Counted from the first letter of the stretch, positions 1 through 11,760 are shown. The stretch is 64,000 bases of DNA from Hemerocallis citrina (GCA_017893485.1 CM030361.1:306991224-307055223), one strand, 5' to 3'. Notes: generated by a model from the sequence alone, not told the origin. Numbers and translations are program-made.

Positions 1-1950
1 AGAAAAGTCCATAACTAGTCGCTGCTCACCTCTTGCTTGTTCGATCGGGGAAAGAGTACAAACAATCTATACCATGCTTTCGGGGAATACTTGAAGAAGT
101 AAAAGCTTCCTTAGCGAAGCGGGAAGAGACTCGAGAATATGGCTCCGAAACTAGTCCACTTTTGATTCCCACTTTAGCTGACAGCTATCCGGTGTGGAAC
201 AGCCAATTCCCTGCTTGGAACAAACGATTTACCCATAGGCACTCTTTCTTCCCTCTAACTCATGGGATAGTTGTAGTAGTGGAATTCATTCTCTGATTTC
301 CTGATGCACCACTTCCATTACTTTCTTCCCCCTACTACATAGGCCTACCATCATCTCTTCCAGGACCGGAGATCGGATAGCTGCCTATCACCTATGTCCA
401 ATCTGTCAATGAACTAATTTCGCCAACAAGCAACGCCAGATATATTAGTTTGAGTTAGCACAAGATATTGGAATAGGTCTTGCTCTATCGCCGAAACAAA
501 CACGTGTCCAATAGGAAAAAACAAATAGGGATAGAATGCAAAGAATCAAATGCTCAGCTCGGAGAATAAGAGAGACTTCTTGGGGAATCCTTCCTTACGG
601 ATGCCTCATTTTTTGAGCTCTCGGTGCCTCTTGTCTTGCTAAGGAAGGAGGCGCGAAAGTCGTTCGAGGCGATGTAATCCCTTTGGGCTCTCGTCCGATT
701 CTATAGACCCAAGACCCACTGCTGATCCGACACCTACGACATTGCTATGTCCTTTTGTTGGGATATCAACTCATTTCAAGGACTCGGGACCAAGATCAAC
801 TACGAATGCCTCTTTTCGGGCATTTAAGCTGTCAACGACTTTTGGTAGGAGAGCATCGGATCACCTTGCATCTCCCGAGGAATTTTGTCTGTTAAGTGCT
901 TTGTTTGGTAAGGCAGCTGGTCGGTCTGAGATCTCCACCGATTGCAGGGGAGTAGAGTAAGAAGTCTGATTTGATAAGTTTGGCACTAGGAGGGTGGATC
1001 CAAGATGGTTTCACTTCCATGGGGATTGGGGCCAAGACCCTCAATTTTCTATGATAATAGAAGTGACTCACAATCGAAATCATTGATAGCCGGGTATTTT
1101 AGGTTAGGTTGTTTTCAAGGGAAAGCAATGGAATTCGTCTTTGATTTGATCGCTGGGTCACACCTCAACAGAGGGAAGGTATGCCCCAAGGTCACTTCTC
1201 TCACGCTAGAGACATTCAACGGCAACAAGCCAAGACTTCTACTAGGAAAGTCAAGTGGGCTCAAGAAGCCCCTTCACCAAGAGAACATCCATTTGATGTT
1301 TATTAAGTTCGCACTTTCTTTTCTTAACGTAATTCGCCAGCCCCCAGGGATGCCCACCAACCCAAGAGAAAGGCACATCCGACCTCGCTAGCTAAAAATA
1401 GTGTGAATGACTTGTGGAGAATCGTGAATCGTCTGCATTTCCATGGATGGGAACCAGACACCACAAGCGAAGGAGTCGCGACGAATGGTGTGAAGTAATG
1501 CTTCTAGTGTGGGGAAAGGGCTTCGACCTGTGCCTATCTTTTTTTTAGTGAAAAAGTGAGAAGGTGACTCTGTATGGATATCTCGATCTCCAGCTAGAGT
1601 TCTGCATACTTGTTAGCTCTTAGTCTCGTGGCATCTGCTCCCACTTCGTCTTAATCAAAGCCACAGACACCCCTTCCTTCCAGGTCAACAACCTCTCCAT
1701 TTGGTGATCAAACTTACTCTCAATCTGATATTGATCGAGACCCGCTTTCACGAGCAAAGACAATTGGTGTGGATGCTCCGTCCGATGCTTGGTCTGAGAT
1801 TGTCTTGGGGCTTCTAAAAGAGAAGATTCCGTCTCATATTCCATAAGTGTAATTCCCTTATAAAGGGCTACTTGCACAGGAGTGCTTGATCCGTATTGGG
1901 TGCTCAGGGACAGATTGGTTACCGTGCTCTAACTACTGGGCGGAGGTCTA
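1..1950. other. Possible mitochondrial-DNA-derived insertion (NUMT-like)
   Basis: This block is clearly richer in G and C than the DNA beyond about position 1960, where composition drops abruptly. Its style (mixed short ORFs such as 1005-1391 on + and 1620-1877 on -, few homopolymers, no plant repeat signatures) resembles plant mitochondrial intergenic DNA. I recognise no complete mitochondrial gene in it. The left edge lies outside the window. The organellar origin is an inference from composition and overall texture only; a piece of an unrecognised element is the main alternative. Confidence 0.42.
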
Positions 1951-1971
1951 ACCTTGATTTCCTTTTCCATC

Positions 1972-2220
1972 ACATAATCTTTACAAATTATCCCTTGTTG
2001 CACAAAGTTTTATTTTACATGAGTGACACTTTTATAAATAAGTTGTCGTAAATAAATTTGGACTTTCAGAATATTATGGCAACTAACAACTGTTGAGTAA
2101 TGGTTAATATAACTCTCACTTAAAAATATGGTTGAGATAAGATGGTTGATTGTCTATAAATTACAATTTGTCTACAATTTACACAATTCCTATTCTCACA
2201 TTAAGAATTAGAGATTTATG
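1972..2220. repeat. Dispersed repeat R1, copy 1
   Basis: About 200 bp here align with 21280-21500. Shared blocks include CTTTTATAAATAA, GTCGTAAATAAATTTGG and CTAACAAC(T/A)GTTGAGTAA, at a divergence that leaves the alignment readable by eye. The second copy continues into a tRNA-like box-B segment, so this may be the 5' part of an old SINE-type repeat. Confidence 0.6.
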
Positions 2221-2584
2221 ATGCACGAACTTTTAAAGATTTCAATAGAAGGAGAGAGATTACACCACAAGAGATTGTGAATGAAAGTAGTGCGGACATT
2301 ATTACTCATTTTATATTAATAAAAAGGACTTGAAAAAGAGCTAGTGTGCTAACAATGATGGGAATTAAATTTTCGGAAATTGTACATATGAGAAATGTTA
2401 TAAGAAAAAAATAATTTAAGAAAAGAGTAATAGATAAAAAGTAAGAGAATGACAGAGGTCAAGAAAGAATAATTGCTGATGGTGATAAAAAGCAAGAAGG
2501 AAGAAAATAAAGAGAGATATGGAATCATCAATTACATTCCTTACACTCTTAATTATAGTGTTCTCATGCTTTCAATGCAAGAGT

Positions 2585-4042
2585 AAGTTTGCGTTTGGTT
2601 TGTTGTCTTGAAAATAGTTTTCTGAAAAGAATTTTCTGGAAATGAAAGTGTAAAAACTGTTTGGTAGTAATTTTTTATAAAAACAGTTTTTTGAAAATGA
2701 GAGTATAATGTATGTATAGGTTTGGTTGTATGTATATACTATATACAGTATATATACTCTGATACATACATATTGTATACATATACATACATACTGATAT
2801 ATAATAATATAAAATATTTTATTATAATAAACATATTTAATAATATACATATATATAATAATATATAATAATTGTAATTATATATATGTAATAATAATAT
2901 ATTCAAATTATATATTAAAAAATTTATTATAATAATAATAAATTATATAATAATATATATTATAATAATAATAGATTATTATAATAGTATATATAAAACA
3001 GTATATATGAAATAATAGTATATATAAAATAGTGTATATAAAATAGTATATATAAAATAATAATATATATAATAATAATATATTATAATAATAGTATATA
3101 TAAAATAGTATATATAAAATAATAATATATTATAATAATTTTATATAATATAATAATATGAAATAATTTATTATAGTAAACATATTTAATTATATACATA
3201 TATATAATAACATCTAATAATTATAATAATATATATGTAATAATAATCTATTATAATTATATATTAAAAAATTTATTACAATAATAATAAATTATATAAT
3301 AATATATAATAGTAATACATAATAATAATAATAATAATATATATAATAATAATAATAGATTATTACAATAGTATACATAAAATAGTATATATGAAAAAGT
3401 AATATATATTATAATAATAGTGTGTGTATATATATATATATATTAAAAAATAAAAAATACATAATAATAATAATAATAATAATATTAATAATAATAATAT
3501 ATATGTAACAATAATATATTAGAAATATATATATAACAATATATTATAATAATAGTATATTATATAATATTATATATAATAATATATATAATAATATATA
3601 ATAGTAATATATTATATATTAATATATATAATAATATATAATATATATATAATAATAATATATATATATATAATAATAATATAATATAATAATAGTATAT
3701 ATAAAATAGTATAAATAAAATAATAATATATATAATAATAATAATATAATAATAATAGTATATATAAAATAGTATATATAAAATAAAAATATATTATAAT
3801 AATTTTATATTATATAATAATATGAAATAATTTATTATATTGAACATATTTAATTATATACATATATATAATAACATATAATAATTATAATAATATATAT
3901 GTAATAATAATATATTATAATAATATATTAAATAATTTATTATCATAATAATAAATTATATAATAATATATAATAGTAATATATAATAATAATAGAATAT
4001 ATTATAATAATAATAGAATATTATAATAGTATATGTAAAATA

Positions 4043-4109
<67 letters not shown>

Positions 4110-4347
4110 AATAATAATAATAATAATAATAATAATATATGTAACAATAATATATTATAAATATATATATATATAGTAGTAATAATAATAATAATATATA
4201 AATATATTTAGAGAGAGGATGTAAAAAAACAGAAAATAGTTGAAGTGGAGTTTTGTGAAAACTGTTTTCACAAAACAACCAAAACAAACGGATTTTGGGG
4301 TTTTAAAAAGCAAAAAAAAGAAAAAAACAACAAACCAAACAGACCCT
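2585..4347. mobile_element. Inverted-repeat (MITE-like) element with an AT-expanded core
   Basis: The left end reads GCGTTTGGTTTGTTGTC. The right end, read on the other strand, reads GGGTCTGTTTGGTTTGTTG, so the two termini share TGTTTGGTTTGTTG-type sequence in inverted orientation. Subterminal segments are also inverted relatives (AAAACAGTTTT-type stems near 2685 and 4260). The middle 1.5 kb is almost pure A/T microsatellite. The GGGTCTGTTTGG-type end is common in plant hAT-like MITEs, but no clean target duplication was found. ORFs rich in Y and I inside it are translated microsatellite. Confidence 0.5.
2700..4207. repeat. AT/AAT microsatellite block, including an (AT)n tract
   Basis: Nearly all bases are A or T, arranged as interlocking TATATA and AATAAT runs. 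Longer modules recur: the segment near 2819-3000 (TTTATTATAATAAACATATTTAAT, then the AATAATATA ladder) reappears near 3165-3300 and 3827-3990. The cleanest dinucleotide run is at about 4044-4107. The module repetition suggests slippage plus segmental duplication. Confidence 0.85.
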
Positions 4348-4360
4348 ATATGTATTCCAT

Positions 4361-5012
4361 TCCCATGCACGGATCAACCCCACTACTCAATTTCCATCTC
4401 AAAGACAAACTGTTGAGATTTCCTACTTCCCTAATTTAATCATTTTGGCCAGCAATTTTAAAAGTTTATATATGGATGATATTTTGGATTCACATATGCA
4501 CATGAACACAAAGAAAGTGAAATAGAAAAAATTAAAAATTAAAATTGCCTATAGGGCTTAGCTTATGCAATATGATATTTCACTCTTAGAAAAAGATGGT
4601 TAAATCATGTTTTTCAAAATTCATCAGAATGTAGGTATAATGAATAAAGAACAAAACTTAAACAAAAAATATTTAGGCATGCATCTAGATTTAGTGCCAA
4701 CATCCCTTCTCTTGCCTACTAAAGCAAAAAAATCACTTTCTGTTGATTTGTTTGCAGTGTGTTTTGGTTTAAGCAACATAGTTCTGGAAATATTGTAGAT
4801 TAATTGATATGGGAAAATATGGCAGCCTTTGCCATCTTTTAGTCGAGATGGGGGGGGGATCTGAGCATATATCTACAAGAATTATCATGAATATATACTG
4901 AATTGTTGGAAATTAATAACATTTCCGGAAAAAGTTATTTCACTCTTTTTAGTAGCACATTGCATTTTGGAACCCCTCAATTATTGAAAATTTGTTTTTT
5001 GACATGCCCCAA
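4361..5012. other. Unassigned AT-rich DNA
   Basis: No gene or element is recognised. A 10-G homopolymer lies at about 4850-4859. Short ORFs here have no recognisable domains. Confidence 0.5.
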
Positions 5013-5020
5013 GTGCACAT

Positions 5021-5227
5021 CTGGGCCAGCCCTCACTTTAAGGTAGGTTAGGCGGCCGTCTTATGCCCAGAATATTTTGCAATTTTAGAAACCCTCAAAT
5101 TTGGATTTTCCTTATATATATATGCACGTATTTTACGCATAAAAATTTTATATTGTTATTAGGGGCCCCAAAAATTAATTATTTGGGACTTTCGCCTCGG
5201 ACCCTCGGGAACTCAGGGCCGGCCCTG
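5021..5227 (+). mobile_element. hAT MITE, GGGCCGGCCC family, copy A
   Basis: The termini are CTGGGCCAGCCC and GGGCCGGCCCTG. The flanking 8-mers are gtgcacat (5013-5020) and ctgcacat (5228-5235), a 7/8 match that fits an 8-bp hAT target duplication. The interior matches the copies at 12110, 33556 and 40030, sharing GCAATTTTAG, CACGTATTTTACGC-type and GGGGCCCCAAA blocks. It has no coding capacity; a family transposase supplied in trans is assumed. Confidence 0.85.
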
Positions 5228-5306
5228 CTGCACATTGCCATGTACAAAATGCCCTTTATGCATCGAACACATTAATGAAGGAATGTACGAAATACAATAT
5301 ATTATA

Positions 5307-5639
5307 CTCCATCCGTTTCAAAATATAAGACATTCTAGCCCTTTTTTATTTTAAAATATAAGTTACTGTAGGTTCTCAATGCAAATGTCCTGTCAATCTT
5401 AAATGTCCATCAATTAGTTTTCTAAGTGATTTCCTTTAATCTTATTTTTTTAACTACTTATACCTACTACGTATCGATAGCTCATTTATAAAGAAGGGTA
5501 AATATGATACTTTACAATTTGTAGCGTGTTTATGAGCTTCAAAGTGAAAAAAAATGTATTGTACTTTTTTTCAATCCTCGGCTTTTTCTTAATAAGCGTG
5601 TAGAAATCTAGAATGACTTATATTTTATAACGGAGGGAG
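5307..5639. mobile_element. Stowaway-type (Tc1/mariner) MITE
   Basis: The left end is CTCCATCCGTTTCAAAATAT. The right end, read inverted, is CTCCCTCCGTTATAAAATAT, and the match extends through AAGNCATT. A TA dinucleotide flanks each side (5305-5306, 5640-5641), the mariner target duplication. The CTCCCTCCGT start is diagnostic of plant Stowaway MITEs. The 333-bp interior is non-coding. Confidence 0.93.
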
Positions 5640-5797
5640 TACTAAATACAGTAACGCAACTTTTTATGGGGTTCATATCTTATCACATTTTCTCATTGAT
5701 GCATGCATGTATGAGAAAAATGTCAATGATATCTGAATTAAATTCCAACTCCAATTCCAACTTTTTTATATATACTTTCAACAATATCTAAACCTTA

Positions 5798-7161
5798 GGG
5801 GGCGCTTGGTACAAGGATGTTTTTTTTGTATCTTAACTTAGGAATTTAGTTTCCCGTATTTGGTATGCTAATTTTTAAATTCAAATTCCCAAGAAACTAA
5901 CATTCATAGGAAATTTTTTTTGCCACAATTCCCACAAAAATTTCCCCATGGGGGGTGGGATTCTTAGATTCCCAAGTGCTTGGAAAAATATTATTTCTTT
6001 AAAATTACAATTTTGCCCTTAAAATAAAAAAAATTCTAAACCTGGCTCTTCATATTTCTTCTTCTTTTCCTCCCCAATAAACCCATCCCCTCTTTCTCTT
6101 CTAAAAATCCGAGCACCCAACTTGGCCGCCGTCGATCAACTCGTTGCACCGTCGATTCCACTTGTCGCCGTCGATCCCCGAGCACCCCTACCATCTCTCG
6201 CGCCGTCGATCCCCGAGCACCCCGACCATCTCTCGCGCCGTCGATCCCGAGAAATATGTAGCTTAACCCATTAAGAACGAAATGCCCGTAGAGTGGCTGA
6301 AGCAATGGCCTAAATGCGACGCTCTTTTGTAGTTTCTGCTCAAATGGAGAAAGTGTGGGTGGTGGTTTTGATGGAGGTTGCTGAATCGTGGTGGAATTTG
6401 CAGTAGGACCGGTAACCACATTATTGCTTTCAGTGCATTTCTTCTTCTCATTGTTGTCGCCTGCATTGGGTTTGGCTTTGGTTTCCGGCGGTGGATTGGG
6501 TTGATGGTTGTGATTGGGCCGCCACTGGAGGAAGTCGGTGCTACATACCCATGACTCTTTCGATACCTCCATTGATAACTTTGGCTCGTACATCATAAGG
6601 AGACGGCAATTAGGCAATTCAATGCCCTTCTTCTCTCTTTTCACTACTTGAGCTTCACCTCCTTTACTCACTATGGGCTTTTGTATAGCTTCGTCAATTG
6701 CCTTAACTAGGGGTTTCTCTACAATCTTGGGCTCTACCAACTTCACTGCCTCCTTTGCCGGAATCTTTTCTTTCTTTTGGAAAACCGGTTTCTCTTTCTC
6801 TTTCGGACCCAAGTTTTCCTTTTCTATCGAAAAATTCCATCTTCTTTTACCGTCTTTATCTGCTGTAAAACTGGATCTCCTGGCTTCTTTCTCCGAGCAA
6901 AAACTATGCCTTAATCCTAGCCATCGCAGTTGGGCCATCGCTTTAGCCACCCTATGGGATGAGCGGGGTATTTTGGACAATAAGATTAAGATTCCCAAAA
7001 AATATGTAGCTCAACCAAACATACGAAATTAAGTTTCCAACTAACATTTCCAGAGATGTTTAAGACCTACCAAACCTATTTTATAATACATAGGAATCAT
7101 AAATCCCAGGATTTATGATTCCTGCGAACAAAAAAAAATAATCCTTGTACCAAATGCCCCC
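5798..7161. mobile_element. Inverted-repeat element carrying a captured gene fragment
   Basis: The left terminus is GGGGGCGCTTGGTACAAGGA. The right terminus, inverted, is GGGGGCATTTGGTACAAGGA, an 18/20 match. Flanks are TTA on the left and TTT on the right, which could be a decayed 3-bp Harbinger-type duplication; the superfamily is uncertain. Most of the interior is coding-like sequence in antisense orientation (6245-6998), giving the layout of a Pack-type element that has transduplicated a host gene. A 37-bp unit containing GCGCCGTCGATCCC is tandemly repeated at about 6115-6250. Confidence 0.72.
6245..6998 (-). pseudogene. Captured fragment of a conserved plant protein of unknown function
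   Basis: An open frame of about 250 codons contains the segment LPNCRLLMMYEPKLSMEVSK, then WVCSTDFLQWRPN, then a Pro/Asn-rich stretch. From memory this resembles a widespread, uncharacterised plant protein family with an LPxCLLLMMCEPKLSMEVSKETWVCSTDF-type core; I know no function. Upstream is a Lys/Glu-rich, low-complexity region. The frame continues past 6245 into repetitive sequence that does not look like the family. The piece lies wholly inside the inverted-repeat element at 5798-7161, so it is probably a transduplicated exon set rather than a working gene. Confidence 0.6.
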
Positions 7162-7407
7162 TTTCGTTTTTGTAAAAAGCAGCAATTATAAAGAGAATAG
7201 TAAATTTTTTAAATTTCTTCAAATATAATTATTTTCCTCTAAATTCCAATAACAAATTATTTTTTGGGTGTGCTAAATATGAAACAATAAATGAAATACT
7301 CTCGCTCTCTAAATACCCATTTGGCATCGTCCTCAATGATGTTGAGCAGTTTCACATCATTGAAAGAAGTCCACAAGAAGTCCTGCAAGGAATTCCTGCC
7401 CCTCTTA

Positions 7408-8088
7408 GAGCATCTGTAGTCGTTGGCTATATATCCAAAAAATGGATATTTGGGGGGAAAAAACCCTCTGTAGTCGTCGTCTATATACCCATTTTTTGGA
7501 TTTCGGATGAACATGAGACGTCTATATTTGGCAGCGGAAATGACATTATGCATATTTTAGAAATTGGAAGATGATTTACCGTCTTAGTGTCGACGGTATA
7601 TGATTTGCTGTCTGAGAAAATTTTTTAATTGCGAAAGATTGGGACGACATATTATATGTCGTTTGAATAAAAAAAATTATATAAAAAAAATAATTTAAGA
7701 AAGCAACTGATGCTGACATTTGAGGAAAAAAAAGAAAAAAGTAGTGCTTTTGTGTTGGATGGGAGATCATCTCCCGTCCTGAAATTTTTTTTTAAAAAAA
7801 AATCATCACATATTGCACGTTTAAGGAAATAAAAAAAAATTATGTTGGACGGGAGATGATCTCCCGTTGATCACATTTTTTTATTTTAAATTCATCAGAT
7901 GGAAGATGATCTGCCATCCTTTATTTTTTTTTCTCGCTTTCTACGGTAAATCTTTAGACAGTACATCATCTTTCGTTTCGTAAAAAAAAACTCATTTTTT
8001 GAGTATAGATGATTGCAGTGTTTCCGCTATTTGCTATTTCTAAAATTTCCATATACCCATTTTTTAACTTAAACGACTACAAATGCTC
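7408..8088. mobile_element. PIF/Harbinger-like MITE, GAGCATCTGTAGTCG family
   Basis: The left end is GAGCATCTGTAGTCGTT. The right end, inverted, is GAGCATTTGTAGTCGTT. TTA flanks both sides (7405-7407, 8089-8091), fitting a TWA Harbinger duplication. A related copy in inverted orientation lies at 50950-51359. The interior holds near-perfect short palindromes such as GGGAGATCATCTCCC (7761) and GGGAGATGATCTCCC (7851). Confidence 0.82.
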
Positions 8089-8091
8089 TTA

Positions 8092-8475
8092 GCCACTACA
8101 AAGTGCAAGGGAGGAGAGGTTTTGTTGTGTTTCATGAGGAGAGAAGATGCCTCTATTAATAAGGCCAGGGTGAAAAACGTAACGGCAGACATCTTCTTGA
8201 ATGCAACCACAATAATGGCAGACAAAATCATTTATGCAGTTTAAAACGTAAAGATAGAAAAAATCATTTCGGCAGACAATCTCCTCATTAACTCAAATAT
8301 GATTCTCCTCCTCCAACTAGAAGATCTTCGTGAGTTAGCAAGCCATGTGTACTTCCCTTGGTTAAATGGTTCAGCCACTTCAACATGGTTCCCTTTCTTT
8401 TAGGATCTCATCACCTCTGCAAAATTTTGTAGCTACTTTTGATATCCTTCTTGGTTCAATGCCAAGTTTGAATTC
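8092..8475. other. Unassigned, possibly the 3' part of the decayed Copia element
   Basis: No domain is recognised. It lies downstream of the Copia gag remnant on the minus strand and may be decayed or rearranged internal Copia sequence ending at the MITE. Confidence 0.35.
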
Positions 8476-8809
8476 TTACAAACATAGCTCACTATTCATA
8501 TCTCTTACAAAACCCGCCTCAACTTGATCTGATGTTGTATTCTTCATCTTACACTGATTAATTCTACGCCCCATTTTCTTGCATCTATAGCACTGTGTAT
8601 TCTCGAGAAGCTTTGGACAATTCTTGTTGCTATGTCCACTATTTTTATAGTAAGTACATCCAAATCTGCGGGTTTCTTCAACTTTCGGTCTTCTATGACG
8701 GCAAATCATGGGCACATCTTTAGCGGCTGCCTTCTTCATGAACTCATTGGATGACAAGAGAGAAGATATGACTTCCTCAACAGAAATAGTTTTTCTTTCA
8801 TGTAGAAAA
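8476..8809 (-). pseudogene. Copia gag, C-terminal half with zinc knuckle
   Basis: The frame includes a CxYCxxxxGHxxxxC-like knuckle (YYKNSGHSNKNCP) followed by CYRCKKMGRRINQC. The motif order matches Copia-type nucleocapsid regions, although key Cys/His positions are altered. The N-terminal half of the same gag lies at 11373-11760; the RTE LINE at 8818-11364 separates them. No protease or pol follows before the MITE at 7408-8088, so the element is truncated. Confidence 0.75.
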
Positions 8810-8889
8810 GTCACAACGCTAAAAACAAAATTTGGGAAGATATGAAAGAGATAATTGAAGGAGTACCCTTAGAAGAGAAACTATTTATA

Positions 8890-9310
8890 TGAGGAGATTT
8901 CAATGGACATGTGGGAGAAGATAACAAGGGATATGAGATGGTCTATAGAGGACATGAATTTGGAAATAAGAACGATGGTGGAGAAGCTGTATTAGATTTT
9001 GTGGTTTCGTATGATCTTATACTAGAAAATACTTATTTTAGGAAGATGGAGAAACATTTGATAACCTTTAAAAGTGGGAAAAATAGAAGTCAGATTGATT
9101 TTTTCATCACTAAAAGGTGGATCGCTTGACATGTAAAGATTGTAAAGTATTACCGGGAGAGTGTTTAACATCACAACATAAATTAATGGTATTTGATGTT
9201 AAGATTGAAAAATACATATGTGAAAGGAATGAGACTAGGAGCCCAAAAATTGGGTGGTGGAACTTGAAGGGAGTTAAACTAAAAGTTTTTAGAAATAAAG
9301 TCCTTAAATG
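8890..9310 (+). pseudogene. RTE LINE endonuclease remnant
   Basis: Frames covering GDFNGHVGED-like and GGEAVLDFVVSYDLILENTYF followed by SGKNRSQIDFFI match the C-terminal half of the APE-type endonuclease of plant RTE LINEs (annotated elsewhere as craniofacial development protein 2-like). The N-terminal catalytic part is missing, and a frameshift occurs around 9120. Confidence 0.75.
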
Positions 9311-10124
9311 AGCATCATGAAATTGGGAAGGAAAAACAAATATGATGTAGACTAAAATGGCTACGTACATAATAGAAATTTTAAAGGAGGTATTTGGAGA
9401 ATCAAAAGGTAGAGAGTTGCTAAATAAAAAAACATAGTGGTGGCAAGAAGAACTCCAAAATATTGTGAGAGAAAAAAGATCAACCTTCAAAATATGGCAA
9501 AAGAATAGCATTGAAGAAGATTTTGAGAGATATAAGACCGTTAGAAATAAGTTTAAAAAGCGGTAAAAGATACAAAAGAAAAAACTTATGATAATTTATA
9601 CACAAAATTAGAAACAAAAGAAGGAGAAAATAATATTTATAAGCTTGCTAAACAAAGAGATAGAAAAAAAAAGATCTGGATACAATTAGGTGTATTAAGA
9701 GCGATGATTCAAGAGTCTTAGTAAAAGATGAGGAAATTAAGAAAAGATGATTAAATTACTTTGAGAAGCTATTAAATGAAAATGTTGTTGGCAACTTAAA
9801 TATAAGAGACTCGAGGGAGAGCCGAGAGCATATGTTTTTCCGTAAAATTAGGACATCGAATGTTCGAAATGCTCTAGGAATGATAAAAATAGAAAAAGCT
9901 TTATGACCGGATGGTATACCCAGTTAAGTTTGGAAGTGTTTTGTAGATGTAGAAGTGGGTTGGCTAACCAAATTATTTAATAAAATTTTGAGAACTAAGA
10001 AGATGCCCGATGAATGGAGAAAGAGTATTTTAGTATATATATAAAAAAATAAAGGATATATACAAAGTTGCTCAAACTACCGAGGAATTAGATTAATGAG
10101 CGTACGATAAAAAATTGGGAGAAA

Positions 10125-10674
10125 GTGATCGAACATAGACTGATACTAGAAACTACAGTGTTTAAGAATCAGTTTGGGTTTATGCCTGAGAGGTCAACAA
10201 TCAATGCAATTTATGTACTGAGCAGACTTATGAAAAAATATAGGGAGAATAAGAAAGATCTACATATGGTTTTTATAGATCTAGAAAAAATATATGATAA
10301 AGTCCCTAGAGACTTAGTATGATGGGTGTTAAATAATAAAAAAAAAATTAACTATTCGATATATTGAGGTAATTAAGGATATGTATGAAGGGGCAACGAC
10401 CACAATTAGAATAACCACAAGAGAGAACAGTGATTTTCCTGTTACAGTAGGTTTACACCAAGGTTCAGCTTTATGCCCCTATCTCTTTACTTTGGTTATG
10501 GGTGAATTGACGCGAGGAATACAAGACGAGGTGCCTTGGTGTATATTTTTTGCCAATGACTTCGTATTAGTGGACGAGACTAGAGCAAGAGTCAATGCTA
10601 AATTAGAATTGTGGAAAAAATTTTTGGAAGCTAGAAGCTTTAGGATAAGCAAAACCAAAACAGAGTATATATAG
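10125..10674 (+). pseudogene. RTE LINE reverse transcriptase remnant
   Basis: The order of motifs is RT-like: NQFGFMPERSTINAI, then MVFIDLEKIYDKVPR, then GLHQGSALCPYLFTLVMGELT, then the active-site block FANDFVLVDE. In active RTE elements the last block is FADD, so one catalytic Asp is replaced by Asn. A stop follows PRDLV (at about 10320), and a run of A residues at about 10340 shifts the frame. Confidence 0.85.
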
Positions 10675-10713
10675 TGTAATTTTAGTGACATTCGGAACAC
10701 AATTGAATAAGTA

Positions 10714-11330
10714 GTGAAGTTTGATGGCCAAGAGATACCTAAGAGAAACCGTTTTCGATATTTAGGCCCGATTATACAAAGATATGTGGAGATTTGTGAA
10801 GATGATATACATAGGATCCAAGCAGGGTGGCTTAAGTGGAGACGTGTCAGTGGTGTTTTGTGTGACAAACATATACCTTTGAAGTTGAGGCAAAAAATTT
10901 ATAAGACGGCTGTTAGACCTGCAATGATGTGTGGAGCAGAGTGTTGGACAACAAAGAAACAACATGTCTAAAAAATGAGTGTAGCGGAGATGAGGATGCT
11001 AAGATGGATGTGTGATAAAAAAAAGGAAGTATAGAATTAGAAACGAGCATATACGAGACATGCTAAAGGTAGATCTAATCCAAGATAAGTTAAGAAAGAA
11101 TCGCTTCATGTGGTTTGGACATGTCACACATAGACTTAGTAGCGCCCTCATTAGAAAGAATGATTTGATAAGTATTAAGGGTAGAGTTAGAGGTAGAGGA
11201 ATACCTAAACTAACTTTGGTGGAAACGGTGAGAAAAGATATGATAGCTTGTGACCTTACAGAAGATATTGTGCTATTCCTGAGCAGAATGAAAAATCAGG
11301 ATTCATGTAGCCGACCCCAACTAGTTGGAA
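10714..11330 (+). pseudogene. RTE LINE C-terminal region
   Basis: It contains FRYLGPIIQ, the LKLRQKIYKTAVRPAMMCGAECW segment and MWFGHV, all characteristic of the region after the RT in plant RTE LINEs. A stop after KKQHV and an A-run near 11020 break it. An antisense fragment of the same region occurs at about 34105-34360. Confidence 0.82.
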
Positions 11331-11372
11331 AAATGCTTTGTTCTTGTTGTTGTTGTTTAGCAACGTCACAAC

Positions 11373-11760
11373 AAGATGCTCAAAAGATGACAGTAGTGAT
11401 GCCAAAAGTAGTAGTGTTTGATCTTCATCAGGAATGAAAACATCAATACTGAATAATTCAGTAACAAGTTTATTGAACTCACTGATGTGTTGTTGGAGGG
11501 TGGTATTCTCTGGTTTAGTAAACGTATAGATCTTTACTTTTATGTAGAGTTTGCTTGTGAAGGACTTTGTCATGTAGATGGATTCAAGCTTCGACCATAT
11601 CCCACCCGCCGAGTTTATTCCCAGTATGTTGTAGATTACTTCATCAGAAAGAGAGAGTCGTATTGCGAACACTGCCATGCGATTGTGGGCATCCCGATCT
11701 TCAACATTAACTCTCTACTTCTCCTTCAAGAAAGGCTCTGTCAAGCCCTTCTTGCTCTAA
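11373..11760 (-). pseudogene. Copia gag, N-terminal half
   Basis: The frame shows SLSDEVIYNILGINSAGGIWSKLESIYMTKSFTSKLYIKVKIYTF, then QHISEFNKLVTEL and LLLASLLSSFEHLVVTLL. This is the standard Copia gag (UBN2-type) layout. It is interrupted at its 3' side by the RTE LINE and continues at 8809. The start is not preserved cleanly. Confidence 0.82.

Larger units (their letters stand above)
8818..11364 (+). mobile_element. RTE-clade LINE, 5'-truncated, inserted in Copia gag
   Basis: It carries endonuclease and reverse transcriptase remnants. The 3' end has the hallmark of plant RTE LINEs, GCCGACCCCAACTAGTTGG (11310-11328) followed by a GTT repeat. The 8-bp repeat GTCACAAC lies immediately before (8810-8817) and after (11365-11372), giving a clean target duplication. 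The host gag frame runs on without a gap if the LINE and one repeat copy are set aside. Several stops and frameshifts show the LINE is dead. Confidence 0.9.

Noticed and set aside
3956..4370. Tyr/Ile-rich ORFs on the minus strand
   Set aside because: They are translations of AT and AAT microsatellite.
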